64,000 nt of DNA from RUG12461 sp045661345 (GTDB lineage Bacteria > Bacillota > Clostridia > Lachnospirales > Lachnospiraceae): positions 1 through 64,000 of the forward strand of contig JAZRFM010000015.1 of NCBI GenBank assembly GCA_045661345.1. Reading direction: 5' to 3'. Shown piece after piece: positions 17,243-26,362 of the stretch; positions within the stretch are counted from its first letter, which is position 1; every line of letters begins with the position of its first letter. A program made the position numbers and the translations under genes. A model generated the notes under the pieces. It worked only from the letters and a program-made list of their open reading frames with translations, did not search any database and was not told the origin of the DNA.

Positions 17243-17690
17243 TCTTCAAGGGGATCAGCCCGAGAAGCTTGTCCTGGAAGGACTCGCGGATCGTTTCATA
17301 ATCCGCGTAACGGATCCTCTCCTTCATCTCACGGTTCCAGACATCTCTGATGTGATCCGCAAGAAGCTTTGCGTCCGGGTGTTCTGTCAGCAGAATCGCC
17401 GGAAACACATAATAGATCAAATAAAACCCCAGATCTGTCCGGCGTTTCACGCTGACGCGTCCCCATTTCCGGTATTTTTCATTCACGGCGTCCACCATGC
17501 ACATGGCAATCTCATCCGCTGCGGTATCCTTGTCTTCACGGGTGTCCATGAGATCGGTCATCTCCGAAAGGAGCTTCCCGTGCTCTTTACAAAAAGCCTC
17601 AAAATAGGCCTCATAGGTTTTTCTTTTGTGAGAGGAAAACACCAGCTTTTTTTCATACTGGTCAAATAAAGACGGCATCCGTTCAAGCAT
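17235..17690 (-). CDS. hypothetical 151-residue cytosolic protein
   Basis: I do not recognise this protein. It is helical and charged with no signal peptide or membrane segment. It overlaps trmO by eight bases, so the two are translationally coupled. No motif suggests an activity. Confidence 0.75.
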   Translation of the reverse strand: MLERMPSLFDQYEKKLVFSSHKRKTYEAYFEAFCKEHGKLLSEMTDLMDTREDKDTAADEIAMCMVDAVNEKYRKWGRVSVKRRTDLGFYLIYYVFPAILLTEHPDAKLLADHIRDVWNREMKERIRYADYETIRESFQDKLLGLIPLKND

Positions 17691-17906
17691 TTTGAAACCT
17701 CACCTTTCTGACCGGTGTAAAAGAATCTCTCTTTTACCCACTTCTATATAGTAACGGATTCTCTTTCCAAACACAAGAATCAACGAAAAGTGAATCGTCA
17801 GCGTTTCCCGAAAAATCTCAATCGAACAGGGTGGATGCAATCCCCCTGCTCGCTGCGCGGCACGCGTCCGGCTTCAGACGGAATAATCCCATGCGCGGGC
17901 CTGTGC

Positions 17907-17942
17907 AAAAAAAAAGGATGCATCCGAAAACGAATGCATCCC
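17907..17942 (-). terminator. terminator after the flagellin gene
   Basis: GGATGCAT (17916-17923) pairs with ATGCATCC (17934-17941). The following nine A residues on the plus strand give a T-run on the minus strand, just after the flagellin stop at 17956. Confidence 0.85.
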
Positions 17943-17955
17943 GTGATTGTTGCTT

Positions 17956-18741
17956 CTATGTCCAGAACATGCTGCTCTTTCTGGCTTCATCTTCCTGCTT
18001 TTTCTTCTGCATCATCAATGCGTACTGCTGCAGCGTCTCCTGCTTCTTCTTCTCCTCGATGGCCTGCGGATAATCCAGATCCTCCAGGCGGCTGGCCGAC
18101 GCGGTATGTGCGTAAGCTGCGGTCGAATTGTAGTTTTGCAGGTAATCCAGCGCGTTATACTGCGCACCCATGGTACCGCGCGCCTGTGTCACCGTCTGCA
18201 ACGCCTGATCAATCTGATCGAGGGAAAAGGATCCCGTTACGTCAAAATCCGCAATCCCAAGCGCTTCCAGCGTCGCATTGGTCGTCGTGACCGAAGCGGA
18301 TCCGCCGTTGGCATCGGTGGCAACCCTGTAATCCGTGCGTGTGCCATCCAGCAGCTTATTCGTATTGTACATGGTCTGCTCGGCGACATCCGTGATGCCT
18401 TTTTTCAGCTGTTCAATCTCCTCCTGATAGGTCGCACGGTCAGAATCCGTCGTCGTCGCGTCATTCATCGATGACAGCGCCAGCTCGCGGATCCTCTGCA
18501 GATAATCCGTGATGCTCCCCAGGGCTGCATCCGAGATGTTGACCACTTCCTGTGCGGACTTCGCATTATTGCCGCCAACCTCATAACCGGTGGTCTGGAT
18601 ATTTTCTTTTTCCGCGATCCCAAGCTCCGCCGCACCGTCTGCTGCTGTCTGCAGTCTGATGCCGCTTGCAAGCTGACCGTAGCTGACTCCCTGTCCAACT
18701 CCTGAAATACCACTCATAAGCGCCTCCATTCCCGTCTCCAA
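17956..18741 (-). CDS. atypical flagellin-domain protein
   Basis: The 261-residue protein has a flagellin D1 core: L-A-S-G-I-R-L-Q-T-A-A-D-G-A-A-E-L-G-I-A-E-K and the long helix S-I-T-D-Y-L-Q-R-I-R-E-L-A. A C-terminal flagellin-like stretch reads S-A-S-R-L-E-D-L-D. The D0 ends are unusual. The N-terminus is short (M-E-T-G-M-E-A-L-M-S-G), and the tail is lysine- and glutamine-rich instead of the hydrophobic coiled D0 helix. I infer a minor or divergent filament subunit or flagellin-like secreted protein. It is monocistronic. Confidence 0.85.
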   Translation of the reverse strand: METGMEALMSGISGVGQGVSYGQLASGIRLQTAADGAAELGIAEKENIQTTGYEVGGNNAKSAQEVVNISDAALGSITDYLQRIRELALSSMNDATTTDSDRATYQEEIEQLKKGITDVAEQTMYNTNKLLDGTRTDYRVATDANGGSASVTTTNATLEALGIADFDVTGSFSLDQIDQALQTVTQARGTMGAQYNALDYLQNYNSTAAYAHTASASRLEDLDYPQAIEEKKKQETLQQYALMMQKKKQEDEARKSSMFWT

Positions 18742-18848
18742 GAAACGTGACGATTAACGATCACACTGTTGTTAAGGTAAAAACAATATAGCACGGTTTC
18801 CGGCAGGATTCAAGCAAAATCCGCATAAAAAGGGGCTTTTGGTCTCTT

Positions 18849-20288
18849 CTATCCGGCCACCATGTTTCTCACCCAGGTGCCCCGTTTCATAAGGAGAAAT
18901 CCAAGGATATCCTTGAACAGATCCAACAGCACCACCACCGCAAAGACCGCAATCACGGGCAACTTCGTGAAGTGTCCCAGGATAAAAGCTGCCGGTACCG
19001 AGACGATCCAGGTGAAACAGCTGTCAAACAAAAAGGTGATCAGAGTACGACCGCCCGCACGCAGCGTAAAGTATGCAACATTTGCATAGGCATTGATCGG
19101 CATGCAGACTGCCATAACGCGGATGCATTCGCTGGCCAGCCGGCGGATCTCCTCCTCCGTGTTGTAGATCCCCGGAACAACCGGAGCGATCAAAAACAGT
19201 GCGATCCCCATCAGGATACAGACAAAAATGGAGAGAGATGCCATGCGCCAGGCCGTTCTCCTTGCGTTCACGAGCCTGTTTGCCCCCAGTTCCTGTCCGA
19301 CCAGAATCGCCGTCGCACTGCCGAGAGAGATAAACGCTTCATTAAACAGCGTGGATATGGTATAGCAGATGTTCAACGCTGCCACCACTTCGATCCCTCT
19401 CACCGAATAACTCTGCAACAGGGCTGCCTGACCGAGACTCCATAAGGATTCGTTCAGCAGCAGCGGGAGACTCTTGGACAACAGTTTGGGAAACATCTCC
19501 TTCGGAATCCGAAAATGCCGGTACAGTCCGGTAAACAGTTCCTTCTTCTTCACATGCGAAAAGATCACCACAATGGCAAACTCTACAAACCTGGAGATCA
19601 CAGTTGCAATGGCCGCTCCGACCACGCCCAGCTTCGGGAATCCGAGATATCCGAAGATCAGCAGCAGATTAAACACAAAGTTCACCGCCATGGAAATCAT
19701 TCCCGCTGTCATCGGAAGAACCGGCTGTCCGCCCTCCCGGAGTGTTCCGGCATAGCATTGTGTCAGTGTGAAGGGTGCCAGCCCGATCAGCATCACCATC
19801 AGGTACTGCTTCGCAAAAGAAAGGGTTGCCTCTCTGTCGGCGGGAGAGGTGTCTCCCGCTATATAAAGATTGATAAAAAACGTCCCTGCCGTCAAAAACA
19901 GCACAATGGCACCCAGACAGAGAATCCCGCCAATCACCAGTTTATAGCGCATCGTGATACGGACGCCCTCCTGATCGCCTTTTCCGAAGTACTGTGTGGT
20001 ATAAATCCCCGCGCCTGCAATTGCCCCGAAAATGCAAAGATAGAATACAAAAATCATCTGGTTCACGATGGCCACCGCAGACATCGGCAGTGTACCGACC
20101 TGCCCGACCATCACATTGTCCAGCAGGCTGACGACGTTAGACAGCGTGTTTTGCAGCACAATCGGGAATACCACATACCCGACTCTTTTATAAAATTGTT
20201 TTTCTCCGATCAGGCACTCCCTGATACGCAGCGGATAACGGATCGCTTCCGCCTCGGAGAGATTCCTTTCTCCCATATGTTCGCTCAT
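18849..20288 (-). CDS. MATE-family multidrug/Na+ exporter
   Basis: This 479-residue protein has about twelve membrane segments and two homologous halves, as in MATE transporters (the first half opens with I-V-L-Q-N-T-L-S-N-V-V-S-L-L-D-N-V-M-V-G-Q). It would export cationic compounds in exchange for Na+ or H+ at the cytoplasmic membrane. Substrate cannot be read from the sequence. Confidence 0.93.
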   Translation of the reverse strand: MSEHMGERNLSEAEAIRYPLRIRECLIGEKQFYKRVGYVVFPIVLQNTLSNVVSLLDNVMVGQVGTLPMSAVAIVNQMIFVFYLCIFGAIAGAGIYTTQYFGKGDQEGVRITMRYKLVIGGILCLGAIVLFLTAGTFFINLYIAGDTSPADREATLSFAKQYLMVMLIGLAPFTLTQCYAGTLREGGQPVLPMTAGMISMAVNFVFNLLLIFGYLGFPKLGVVGAAIATVISRFVEFAIVVIFSHVKKKELFTGLYRHFRIPKEMFPKLLSKSLPLLLNESLWSLGQAALLQSYSVRGIEVVAALNICYTISTLFNEAFISLGSATAILVGQELGANRLVNARRTAWRMASLSIFVCILMGIALFLIAPVVPGIYNTEEEIRRLASECIRVMAVCMPINAYANVAYFTLRAGGRTLITFLFDSCFTWIVSVPAAFILGHFTKLPVIAVFAVVVLLDLFKDILGFLLMKRGTWVRNMVAG

Positions 20289-20374
20289 TTTTCCTTCTCT
20301 TTCAGCCGGACAGGGAATCCTGCCGGCGCTCCCTGCCTCCGGCAGCGCCGGGATTTCCCCTGGCAGATCTGCGT

Positions 20375-20421
20375 AAAAAAAAACCTGCAGCCGAAATCAG
20401 ATTCGGATACAGGTTCCTTTT
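20375..20421. terminator. bidirectional terminator between MATE and DUF6465-like genes
   Basis: AACCTG (20382-20387) pairs with CAGGTT (20410-20415) and CCGAA (20391-20395) with TTCGG (20402-20406). It is flanked by A-run and T-run on either side. Confidence 0.8.
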
Positions 20422-20438
20422 TTTGCAGGTTTCTTTTT

Positions 20439-20825
20439 TCAGAACAGGTCGATCCTGCCGGCAGAGCTTTTATTGATCACGTAATAAGCTGCATTCTCTT
20501 CCGGTTTGATGTAGACAGATACGGATTTGATGGTGGAAAGCTTATGTCCTTCATTCACATAGGCTTCTTTTACCCTGGCAACGACCTCCTTTGCCGCAGC
20601 CTCCCGTCCGTTATACTGGATCAGCACATTTGTATCCATTTCTTCTTTCAAAGCGTCTACCGTTGCGGATGCCTTTACCGCAGCCTTCGTCGCCGTTTTC
20701 CTGACGGTCTTCTTTGCTGCCTCCGCTTTTTCTCCGGTTTTTTTAACCGCTTTCTTCACTTCTTTTTTTACCTCTGCGGTCTTTTCCGCAGCGACTTTCT
20801 TGATCGTATCCAATTTACTGTCCAT
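20439..20825 (-). CDS. DUF6465-like protein with histone H1-like K/A-rich N-terminus
   Basis: The first ~65 of 128 residues are a lysine/alanine-rich helix (repeats such as K-K-A-V-K-K and T-A-T-K-A-A-V-K-A) that looks like histone H1 tails. The C-terminal ~60 residues form a small folded domain (V-L-I-Q-Y-N-G-R-E and K-S-V-S-V-Y-I-K-P-E-E-N). I know this layout from Lachnospiraceae proteins of unknown function. The basic arm could bind nucleic acid; this is inference. Confidence 0.75.
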   Translation of the reverse strand: MDSKLDTIKKVAAEKTAEVKKEVKKAVKKTGEKAEAAKKTVRKTATKAAVKASATVDALKEEMDTNVLIQYNGREAAAKEVVARVKEAYVNEGHKLSTIKSVSVYIKPEENAAYYVINKSSAGRIDLF

Positions 20826-20840
20826 CTTCTTCCTCCCGGA

Positions 20841-21095
20841 TTATACACAGAGCAGAAACTGCTCCATAGCCTTCAGCGCTTCCGATTCGTCTTTGCCCTC
20901 TGCCTCAATATGAATCGTCATACCGTTGGACGGATTGAAAGCCATGATTCCCATGATGCTTTTGGCATTGATCCGACGATCCTCGCTCACCAGTGTAATA
21001 TTACTGTCAAAACGACACGCTACCTGTACAAGCTCTGCAATCGGATTCTCGTGTTTTTTGTTTACGTCAGAAACGACTACTTCCTTGCTGCTCAT
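20841..21095 (-). CDS. HPr-like phosphocarrier paralogue
   Basis: The 84-residue protein has the HPr fold pattern. The site around the phospho-histidine reads K-K-H-E-N-P-I-A-E-L, where canonical HPr has H-A-R-P-A. The His is kept but the catalytic Arg next to Pro is Asn. The regulatory serine region A-K-S-I-M-G-I-M is conserved. It may be a regulatory HPr-type protein rather than a sugar-transport carrier. It lies 15 bases before the DUF6465-like gene. Confidence 0.82.
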   Translation of the reverse strand: MSSKEVVVSDVNKKHENPIAELVQVACRFDSNITLVSEDRRINAKSIMGIMAFNPSNGMTIHIEAEGKDESEALKAMEQFLLCV

Positions 21096-21247
21096 ATCGC
21101 CCTCCGAGTTTTGTCATTGATATACATCAAGAATCAATATATCTCTTACAATCATAGTTTTCAAGCATCTACCGTTAAAATCGTTAAAACTGACCAAAGG
21201 AAGCCGGAATCCCTGTTTTTTTTGTTTCATTTGCACATGGACCCGCC

Positions 21248-23770
21248 TTATTCGATATAAGAGAAGAATACATTTCCGTTTTCCGCGAAAAAGCTGTCTG
21301 CTTCCTCCATGGGCATGGAAACGTTCTCCGCTGTCATCGGATGGTACACGGTCACATGATTGGCATCATAGCCGACCAGCAGCACCGCATCATCCGATCC
21401 GGAAAGTGCAAACACCGGCGAACCGCAGCTGATGTAATACAATGTCTCATCGACATCACACCCGGAAAGATCCAGGAATCTGACATCACGCAGGCTGCTC
21501 TGCAGAATCTCCTTCGGTGTCTTCCCGTTGTTTAACATGGACTCCACATCGATGCTGATCCCCTCGATATTCAGCATAGCGCTGATGCATTTGGAAATGG
21601 AGCCGGAACTCTCCGCAATCGCCTCCTCATCAATCGGAATCGCGGATTTCGCTGCGGCCCTTGCGCGCTTCCACAAATACTCACAGTCGTCTCCGATCAC
21701 GACTCCCATGTCGTCATTTGCTCTCCCGACCGCATCCTTCAGCACGTAGGTTGAGAGCTGTACCTTTCCTTTCGCATAGACATAGAACCGCTCCGTCTCA
21801 TCCGTCATCCTGATCTCAACGAGCCTGTCCTCCTCATTTACGATCTCCTTCGGTGTCAGCATCTTCGCCGTGGTCGTCCTGATCTCGGTTCCCATATCGA
21901 TCTGCATCTCGGTCTCCTTGATCTCCGTGACCGTAGAATGCAGCACCACCGTCTCCATGGAATTTCCTTCCCGGTTCATGATCGTATCCTGCTCCGCTTC
22001 CACATAGGCCGTTCCGTTATATTGGATCCGGTTCAGGTAGATGGTGTAATCATCAATATAAATATCCGAAACAAAATAGCCCGGCTTGCTGTATTCCTTC
22101 AAAAGCTCATGCCCGCTGTCCGTGGATATGATGCAGACCTTGTACATCGGGAACGTCACGTTTCCGGCTTTATCCATCAGTACGTCCGAAGCCCGGGCAA
22201 CCCCGTAGATACAGTCTTCCTGCATAAAACCGAGGGGTTTCAGGAACTCGCCGGGAGCAGCCTCGATATCGTAGGTACTGTTTGTCTCAAAGTCACAGAT
22301 CGTCAGCTTCTTTGCCGAATACATCTCTCCTTCGCTCTGATATGCCATATAGCGGTTTGATTCAGAGACCGCATAGGTTCCCTCTGTCAGAGATGTCATC
22401 ATGGTCGACACACGGCGGGTATCGAGATCGATCCGGTATACGGCTCCATCCAGCATCAGCGTAAACTGGCCTTTTTCATTTTCATACATGAGAGATCCGA
22501 TATCCGAAGCCAGTACCTGATAGGAACGATCCGTGGGGATAAAGATCTCTTCCTCCACCGTATTGGTGACGCAGTTGAATCGATAAACGCCGATCCCGCA
22601 TTCTCCTTCATGCTCGCCGCGATTCATATATCCGTAGACCGCAAAATTGACGCTTCCGTCCTCGTCCACACTGATGATCTTGATGCCGTGTTCCCCGAAG
22701 TTCTCCCGCTCATCGATTCCTTCCGGTCCGCGAAAACTGAACACCTGATAAATCCTTGCATTCCCGAGGGTATAGCACCATAGCTCCCCTTCCTGCACAA
22801 AGGCCACCGCCGTCGCGGCCTCGTTTGCCATAAACTGCACCTCCGGATCCGTGATCCCGAGCTGCAGGTAGCTGCCGTAGAACTGCGCATTTTCCCCGCG
22901 GTAGATCTCATTCATGGTGCGCTCATAATTCAGAAGATACTCACGGTCACTGGTATGGCGGACACGAAAGTATTCTTCGCAGTTATAGTACTCCGTGGTT
23001 CCGTCTTCCCTTACCCGTGTCATCACATAATCCATCAGGATCACGTGATAAGAGCTGTTGATTTCCATGATCTTCGGAACCGGCGGTTCCATCTCCTGTC
23101 CGCCGAAATTGGCATAACCCACCTGTTTCAGGGAGGAATTGATCGTCACCTTCTGCAGCGTGGAGTTGTCCCCGGAAGAATCCGGCTCCAGATAAGTGGC
23201 AAGCGATTCATAGGTTTCCGGATTCAGCGCTTTTTCATGGAATTCCCTGACAAAGGCAAGACATTCCTTTGTATAACACCGATCCGATTCCATGATCCTT
23301 GTGTAGTAATGGTAGGTTCCACCGCCGTCCGTCACATTGATGATCAGTGCATACTCCACATCCTTGTCGACAATCCCCTGGATCGGAATGGACGTCTCGA
23401 TCCTGCCGCGGTCCGCCGTAAATCCCGTGATCTCGGAATCCGCCAGCAGCAATTCCCCGTCCAGAGAGCGGATCTGATAGTTGATCCCTTCGATGCTGTG
23501 TGCCCCGACCCTGATCTCCATCGGGATCTCATGATTCTCCGGGATCGGGGTAATCGCATCCCTGATATGACGAATGTCCATCTCCTTTGTATACCCGCGC
23601 ATGGTATTCACGGGCGTTTCCCCGTCCGAGAGCGTCACCAGCGGCAGGGTCGCCTCCGCCATATCCCTTGTCAGATCTTCATTTGTACGATTTGCCATAC
23701 GGGAGAACACAAACACAGCCGCCACAAAGATCGCAGCCAGAATGATCCCTTTGATAATCCCTTTTCGCAA
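21248..23770 (-). CDS. large membrane-anchored extracellular protein of unknown function
   Basis: These 840 residues begin with a single membrane segment (about residues 7-24), so nearly the whole protein should face outside. The middle looks beta-rich and propeller-like. The last ~120 residues recall a peptidase C39-like papain fold (I-S-K-C-I-S-A-M-L, then a late V-L-L-V-G-Y-D-A-N-H-V-T-V-Y-H-P). A C39-like domain may bind or cut peptides; catalysis is uncertain. It lies downstream of the patatin gene on the same strand, separated by about 85 bases. Confidence 0.7.
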   Translation of the reverse strand: MRKGIIKGIILAAIFVAAVFVFSRMANRTNEDLTRDMAEATLPLVTLSDGETPVNTMRGYTKEMDIRHIRDAITPIPENHEIPMEIRVGAHSIEGINYQIRSLDGELLLADSEITGFTADRGRIETSIPIQGIVDKDVEYALIINVTDGGGTYHYYTRIMESDRCYTKECLAFVREFHEKALNPETYESLATYLEPDSSGDNSTLQKVTINSSLKQVGYANFGGQEMEPPVPKIMEINSSYHVILMDYVMTRVREDGTTEYYNCEEYFRVRHTSDREYLLNYERTMNEIYRGENAQFYGSYLQLGITDPEVQFMANEAATAVAFVQEGELWCYTLGNARIYQVFSFRGPEGIDERENFGEHGIKIISVDEDGSVNFAVYGYMNRGEHEGECGIGVYRFNCVTNTVEEEIFIPTDRSYQVLASDIGSLMYENEKGQFTLMLDGAVYRIDLDTRRVSTMMTSLTEGTYAVSESNRYMAYQSEGEMYSAKKLTICDFETNSTYDIEAAPGEFLKPLGFMQEDCIYGVARASDVLMDKAGNVTFPMYKVCIISTDSGHELLKEYSKPGYFVSDIYIDDYTIYLNRIQYNGTAYVEAEQDTIMNREGNSMETVVLHSTVTEIKETEMQIDMGTEIRTTTAKMLTPKEIVNEEDRLVEIRMTDETERFYVYAKGKVQLSTYVLKDAVGRANDDMGVVIGDDCEYLWKRARAAAKSAIPIDEEAIAESSGSISKCISAMLNIEGISIDVESMLNNGKTPKEILQSSLRDVRFLDLSGCDVDETLYYISCGSPVFALSGSDDAVLLVGYDANHVTVYHPMTAENVSMPMEEADSFFAENGNVFFSYIE

Positions 23771-23854
23771 AATGACTCCTTATCCATGATCATCCGTCGC
23801 TCTGCCACACTGCTGCTCATTTCCCCGAAGGGTGCGCCGGATGGTGCTCCCTTC

Positions 23855-25162
23855 TTATCCGACAGCCTGCAAAAACAGCACCGCCGCCACCTCATGCGGC
23901 AGATACACCAGCACGTTCATCTGCCTTTCCAGATCCAGTGTATCCGACTTCATCGCATAGTAGAGACAGCCGGTCAGGTAAACGCTGCTGTTTTCCATCT
24001 TCAGCTCCGACAGTCGTTTGATCTCATTTCTCTTATTATCCGTCTCAAAGATCATCCGGTCCGGATAGTTCTCCTCCGGCCCGATCCTGCCGCGGAGCTC
24101 CTTCGCATATTCCCGTAAATCATATACCGGCATCTGATCCATCCCGAAGATATCTCCGCAGATTTCAGCGCCCCGGATAAAGTAGTCCGTCTTCGTCAGC
24201 GTCCGGTTTTTCGCATACTGCTCAAAAAGATGAAACATCCTGTAAACATCCCCCGCCTTATCCAGCTTGCTCTTTCCGTTCTGCATCATCAGCGCTTCTC
24301 CCGCCGCTACGCGATAGCAGAACTTTCTGGCTTCTTTTTTCATCGCGTTCACGCTCTCCAGTGTAAAATAATGGGTGAACCCCTTGATCTTTTCATAAGC
24401 TTTCAGGGTATCCATGTAGCCGAGCCGGATGTTTTTCTGAATCCTCTCCTGGTTAAAATCCAGCACCCCGCCCAGATCCTGCGTCGGCATAATGGTTTTG
24501 ACGTAAGGTCTCATAAAATGATTCGGATGCTGCGGTGTCGTATGCAGGTCAACCGCAATGACATCCCGGGCACCGATATTGACTGCCAGGTCAATGGGCA
24601 GGTTATCATAATAGCAGCCGTCCACATAGGTTTCCTCACCGATCTTGTGCATCGGAAAAGCCGGAAACACAGAGGAGGAAGCGATAATATAGTCCTTCAG
24701 CAATCCGTTCGGAATTCTCTTTTTGGAAAGCATAAACGGCGTCAGACTTGGAAACTGCACCGTCACAAGGCCGTAATTGATCGAGGAAGCCCTTACTCTT
24801 TCCTCATCAATGTTTTTTTCGATAAAGGTCTTAAAGGGGGAATTGTCCATCCCTTTGTTCTTCAGATATTTTTTCAGATAAGGACGCAAGGCCTGCTTCT
24901 GGTTGTAAAAATCCTCCATGGTATCCGTCACGGAATTGGAAAGGGTGATCCCGTCATTCAGCATATCCTCCATGGTCAGATTGTTCCACATCCGTTCACA
25001 TCGCTCGTAATCCTCCATCACCATCAGCGCCCCGTTGATTGACCCGATGGAGGTTCCCGTCACGATATCATAAGAAATGTTCAATTCGCGAAGCGCTTTC
25101 CAGACACCAAGCTCATAGGCGCCCTTCGTCCCTCCTCCGCTTAATACAATTGCCTGTTTCAT
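23855..25162 (-). CDS. patatin-like phospholipase
   Basis: The 435-residue protein starts with the patatin oxyanion motif G-G-G-T-K-G-A-Y-E-L-G, then the nucleophile elbow G-T-S-I-G-S. The catalytic Asp lies in Y-V-D-G-C-Y-Y-D-N-L-P. Patatins are Ser-Asp dyad lipid acyl hydrolases. The extra ~200 residues at the C-terminus are unfamiliar. No signal peptide is visible, so it should act in the cytosol or at the inner membrane face. Confidence 0.93.
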   Translation of the reverse strand: MKQAIVLSGGGTKGAYELGVWKALRELNISYDIVTGTSIGSINGALMVMEDYERCERMWNNLTMEDMLNDGITLSNSVTDTMEDFYNQKQALRPYLKKYLKNKGMDNSPFKTFIEKNIDEERVRASSINYGLVTVQFPSLTPFMLSKKRIPNGLLKDYIIASSSVFPAFPMHKIGEETYVDGCYYDNLPIDLAVNIGARDVIAVDLHTTPQHPNHFMRPYVKTIMPTQDLGGVLDFNQERIQKNIRLGYMDTLKAYEKIKGFTHYFTLESVNAMKKEARKFCYRVAAGEALMMQNGKSKLDKAGDVYRMFHLFEQYAKNRTLTKTDYFIRGAEICGDIFGMDQMPVYDLREYAKELRGRIGPEENYPDRMIFETDNKRNEIKRLSELKMENSSVYLTGCLYYAMKSDTLDLERQMNVLVYLPHEVAAVLFLQAVG

Positions 25163-25164
25163 AC

Positions 25165-25194
25165 TTGTATCCGGATCCTTTCTTATGGTATACT
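25165..25194 (+). promoter_or_regulatory. promoter of csoR-like gene
   Basis: TTGTAT (25165-25170) and TATACT (25189-25194) are 18 bases apart, about 50 bases before the csoR-like start. Confidence 0.6.
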
Positions 25195-25244
25195 ATTCCA
25201 CGTTGTTCCGTCGCTACGCATCATTATATATAGGAAAAAGAAAA

Positions 25245-25547
25245 ATGGCAAAGGAAAAAACCAAAAGCAGTCATACCCATCATCACGATCCTGCAAAGAC
25301 AAAATCCATTGTCAACCGGATGAATCGTGCAATCGGTCATATGGAATCGGTACGCAACATGATCGCGGATGACCGGGACTGCAGCGAGGTATTGATCCAG
25401 ATCGCCGCTGTCCGTTCTGCCATTACAAACATCGGAAAGCTCATTTTGGAAGATCATATTGATCATTGCATCGTCCATGCCGTGGAAGACGGAGATGACG
25501 AGATGCTGCAGGAGTTAAAGGAAGCCATTGATAAATTTATGAAATAA
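25245..25547 (+). CDS. CsoR/RcnR-family metal-sensing repressor
   Basis: These 100 residues are an all-helical DUF156 repressor. The metal-site pattern is visible as Cys in R-D-C-S-E-V and His/Cys in D-H-I-D-H-C-I-V. A histidine-rich N-terminal tail (H-T-H-H-H) may help bind metal. I start it at ATG 25245, after AGGAAA. It precedes the queuosine-precursor transporter by 17 bases, so the two are probably one transcript, an unusual pairing. Confidence 0.9.
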   Translation: MAKEKTKSSHTHHHDPAKTKSIVNRMNRAIGHMESVRNMIADDRDCSEVLIQIAAVRSAITNIGKLILEDHIDHCIVHAVEDGDDEMLQELKEAIDKFMK

Positions 25548-25564
25548 TTTCGGAAAGGAACCTT

Positions 25565-26269
25565 ATGAACGAATTACTCCTGATCATTTCCCTGCCCGCC
25601 ACCTATTTTCTGGTGCTGCTGTGCTACCGGGTTTTTGGCAGGGCCGGGCTTTATCTATGGACCATTGTCGCAACCATTGCCGCCAATATCGAGGTTTTGA
25701 TCGTCGTCAATGCCTTCGGTTTTGAGATGACCCTCGGCAATATCCTGTTTGCCTCCACCTTTCTGGTCACGGATATCCTCAGCGAAAATCACGGCAAAAA
25801 GGATGCACAACGCGCGGTCTATCTCGGCATTGCAACCTCCGCCATCTTCATCCTGATCAGTCAGTCCTGGCTTTTGTATATCCCCAGTGACAGCGATTTT
25901 GCAAGCCCTGCGATCCATACGATCTTTACCAATACACCCAGACTGATGTTTGCAAGCCTTGCGGCCTACGCCGTCTGCCAGCTCTTCGATGTCTGGCTTT
26001 ATCACAAATGGTGGGACTTTACGGAGAAAAGATCCAACAACAGGCGCAGCTTCTTATGGCTGCGAAACAACGGGTCAACTCTGATCAGTCAGCTTGTCAA
26101 CACGGTTCTTTTCAATCTGTTGGCATTTGCAGGCATCTACAGTGCCGGCACCCTGGTCTCCATCATTGTTTCCTGCTATATCATCTTCATTATTACAAGC
26201 CTTTTGGATACGCCCTTTATCTACCTTGCCAGAAGGATCCACGACAGCGGCGTAAAGGAACTGCTGTAA
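25565..26269 (+). CDS. yhhQ: queuosine precursor transporter (YhhQ family)
   Basis: This 234-residue protein has about six membrane segments and the vitamin-uptake-like signature F-L-V-T-D-I-L-S-E-N-H-G-K-K-D-A. Family members import preQ0/preQ1 for queuosine tRNA modification. It follows the csoR-like gene and ends before a bidirectional terminator. Confidence 0.9.
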   Translation: MNELLLIISLPATYFLVLLCYRVFGRAGLYLWTIVATIAANIEVLIVVNAFGFEMTLGNILFASTFLVTDILSENHGKKDAQRAVYLGIATSAIFILISQSWLLYIPSDSDFASPAIHTIFTNTPRLMFASLAAYAVCQLFDVWLYHKWWDFTEKRSNNRRSFLWLRNNGSTLISQLVNTVLFNLLAFAGIYSAGTLVSIIVSCYIIFIITSLLDTPFIYLARRIHDSGVKELL

Positions 26270-26297
26270 GCTGCGGGTACCGAAGGTAACGAAGCAA

Positions 26298-26330
26298 AAG
26301 ACCCGGGAATCAGTCCGATCCCCGGGTCTT
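26298..26330. terminator. bidirectional terminator between yhhQ and gdhA
   Basis: AAGACCCGGG (26298-26307) pairs perfectly with CCCGGGTCTT (26321-26330) between convergent genes. Confidence 0.85.
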
Positions 26331-26362
26331 CTTTACTATTTGTAATTTGGTCTGATCTTTTC

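Noticed and set aside
20439..20825. A true histone H1 homologue
   Set aside because: Only the lysine/alanine-rich composition is shared; the folded C-terminal part belongs to a bacterial family and lacks an H1 globular domain.
19515..21260. A 581-codon plus-strand open frame across the MATE, DUF6465-like and HPr-like genes
   Set aside because: It is antisense to well-recognised genes, its translation is rich in His, Arg and Cys with no domain, and it has no ribosome binding site.
22955..24118. A 387-codon plus-strand frame opposite the large membrane-anchored protein and patatin genes
   Set aside because: It is antisense to supported genes, with composition typical of shadow frames.
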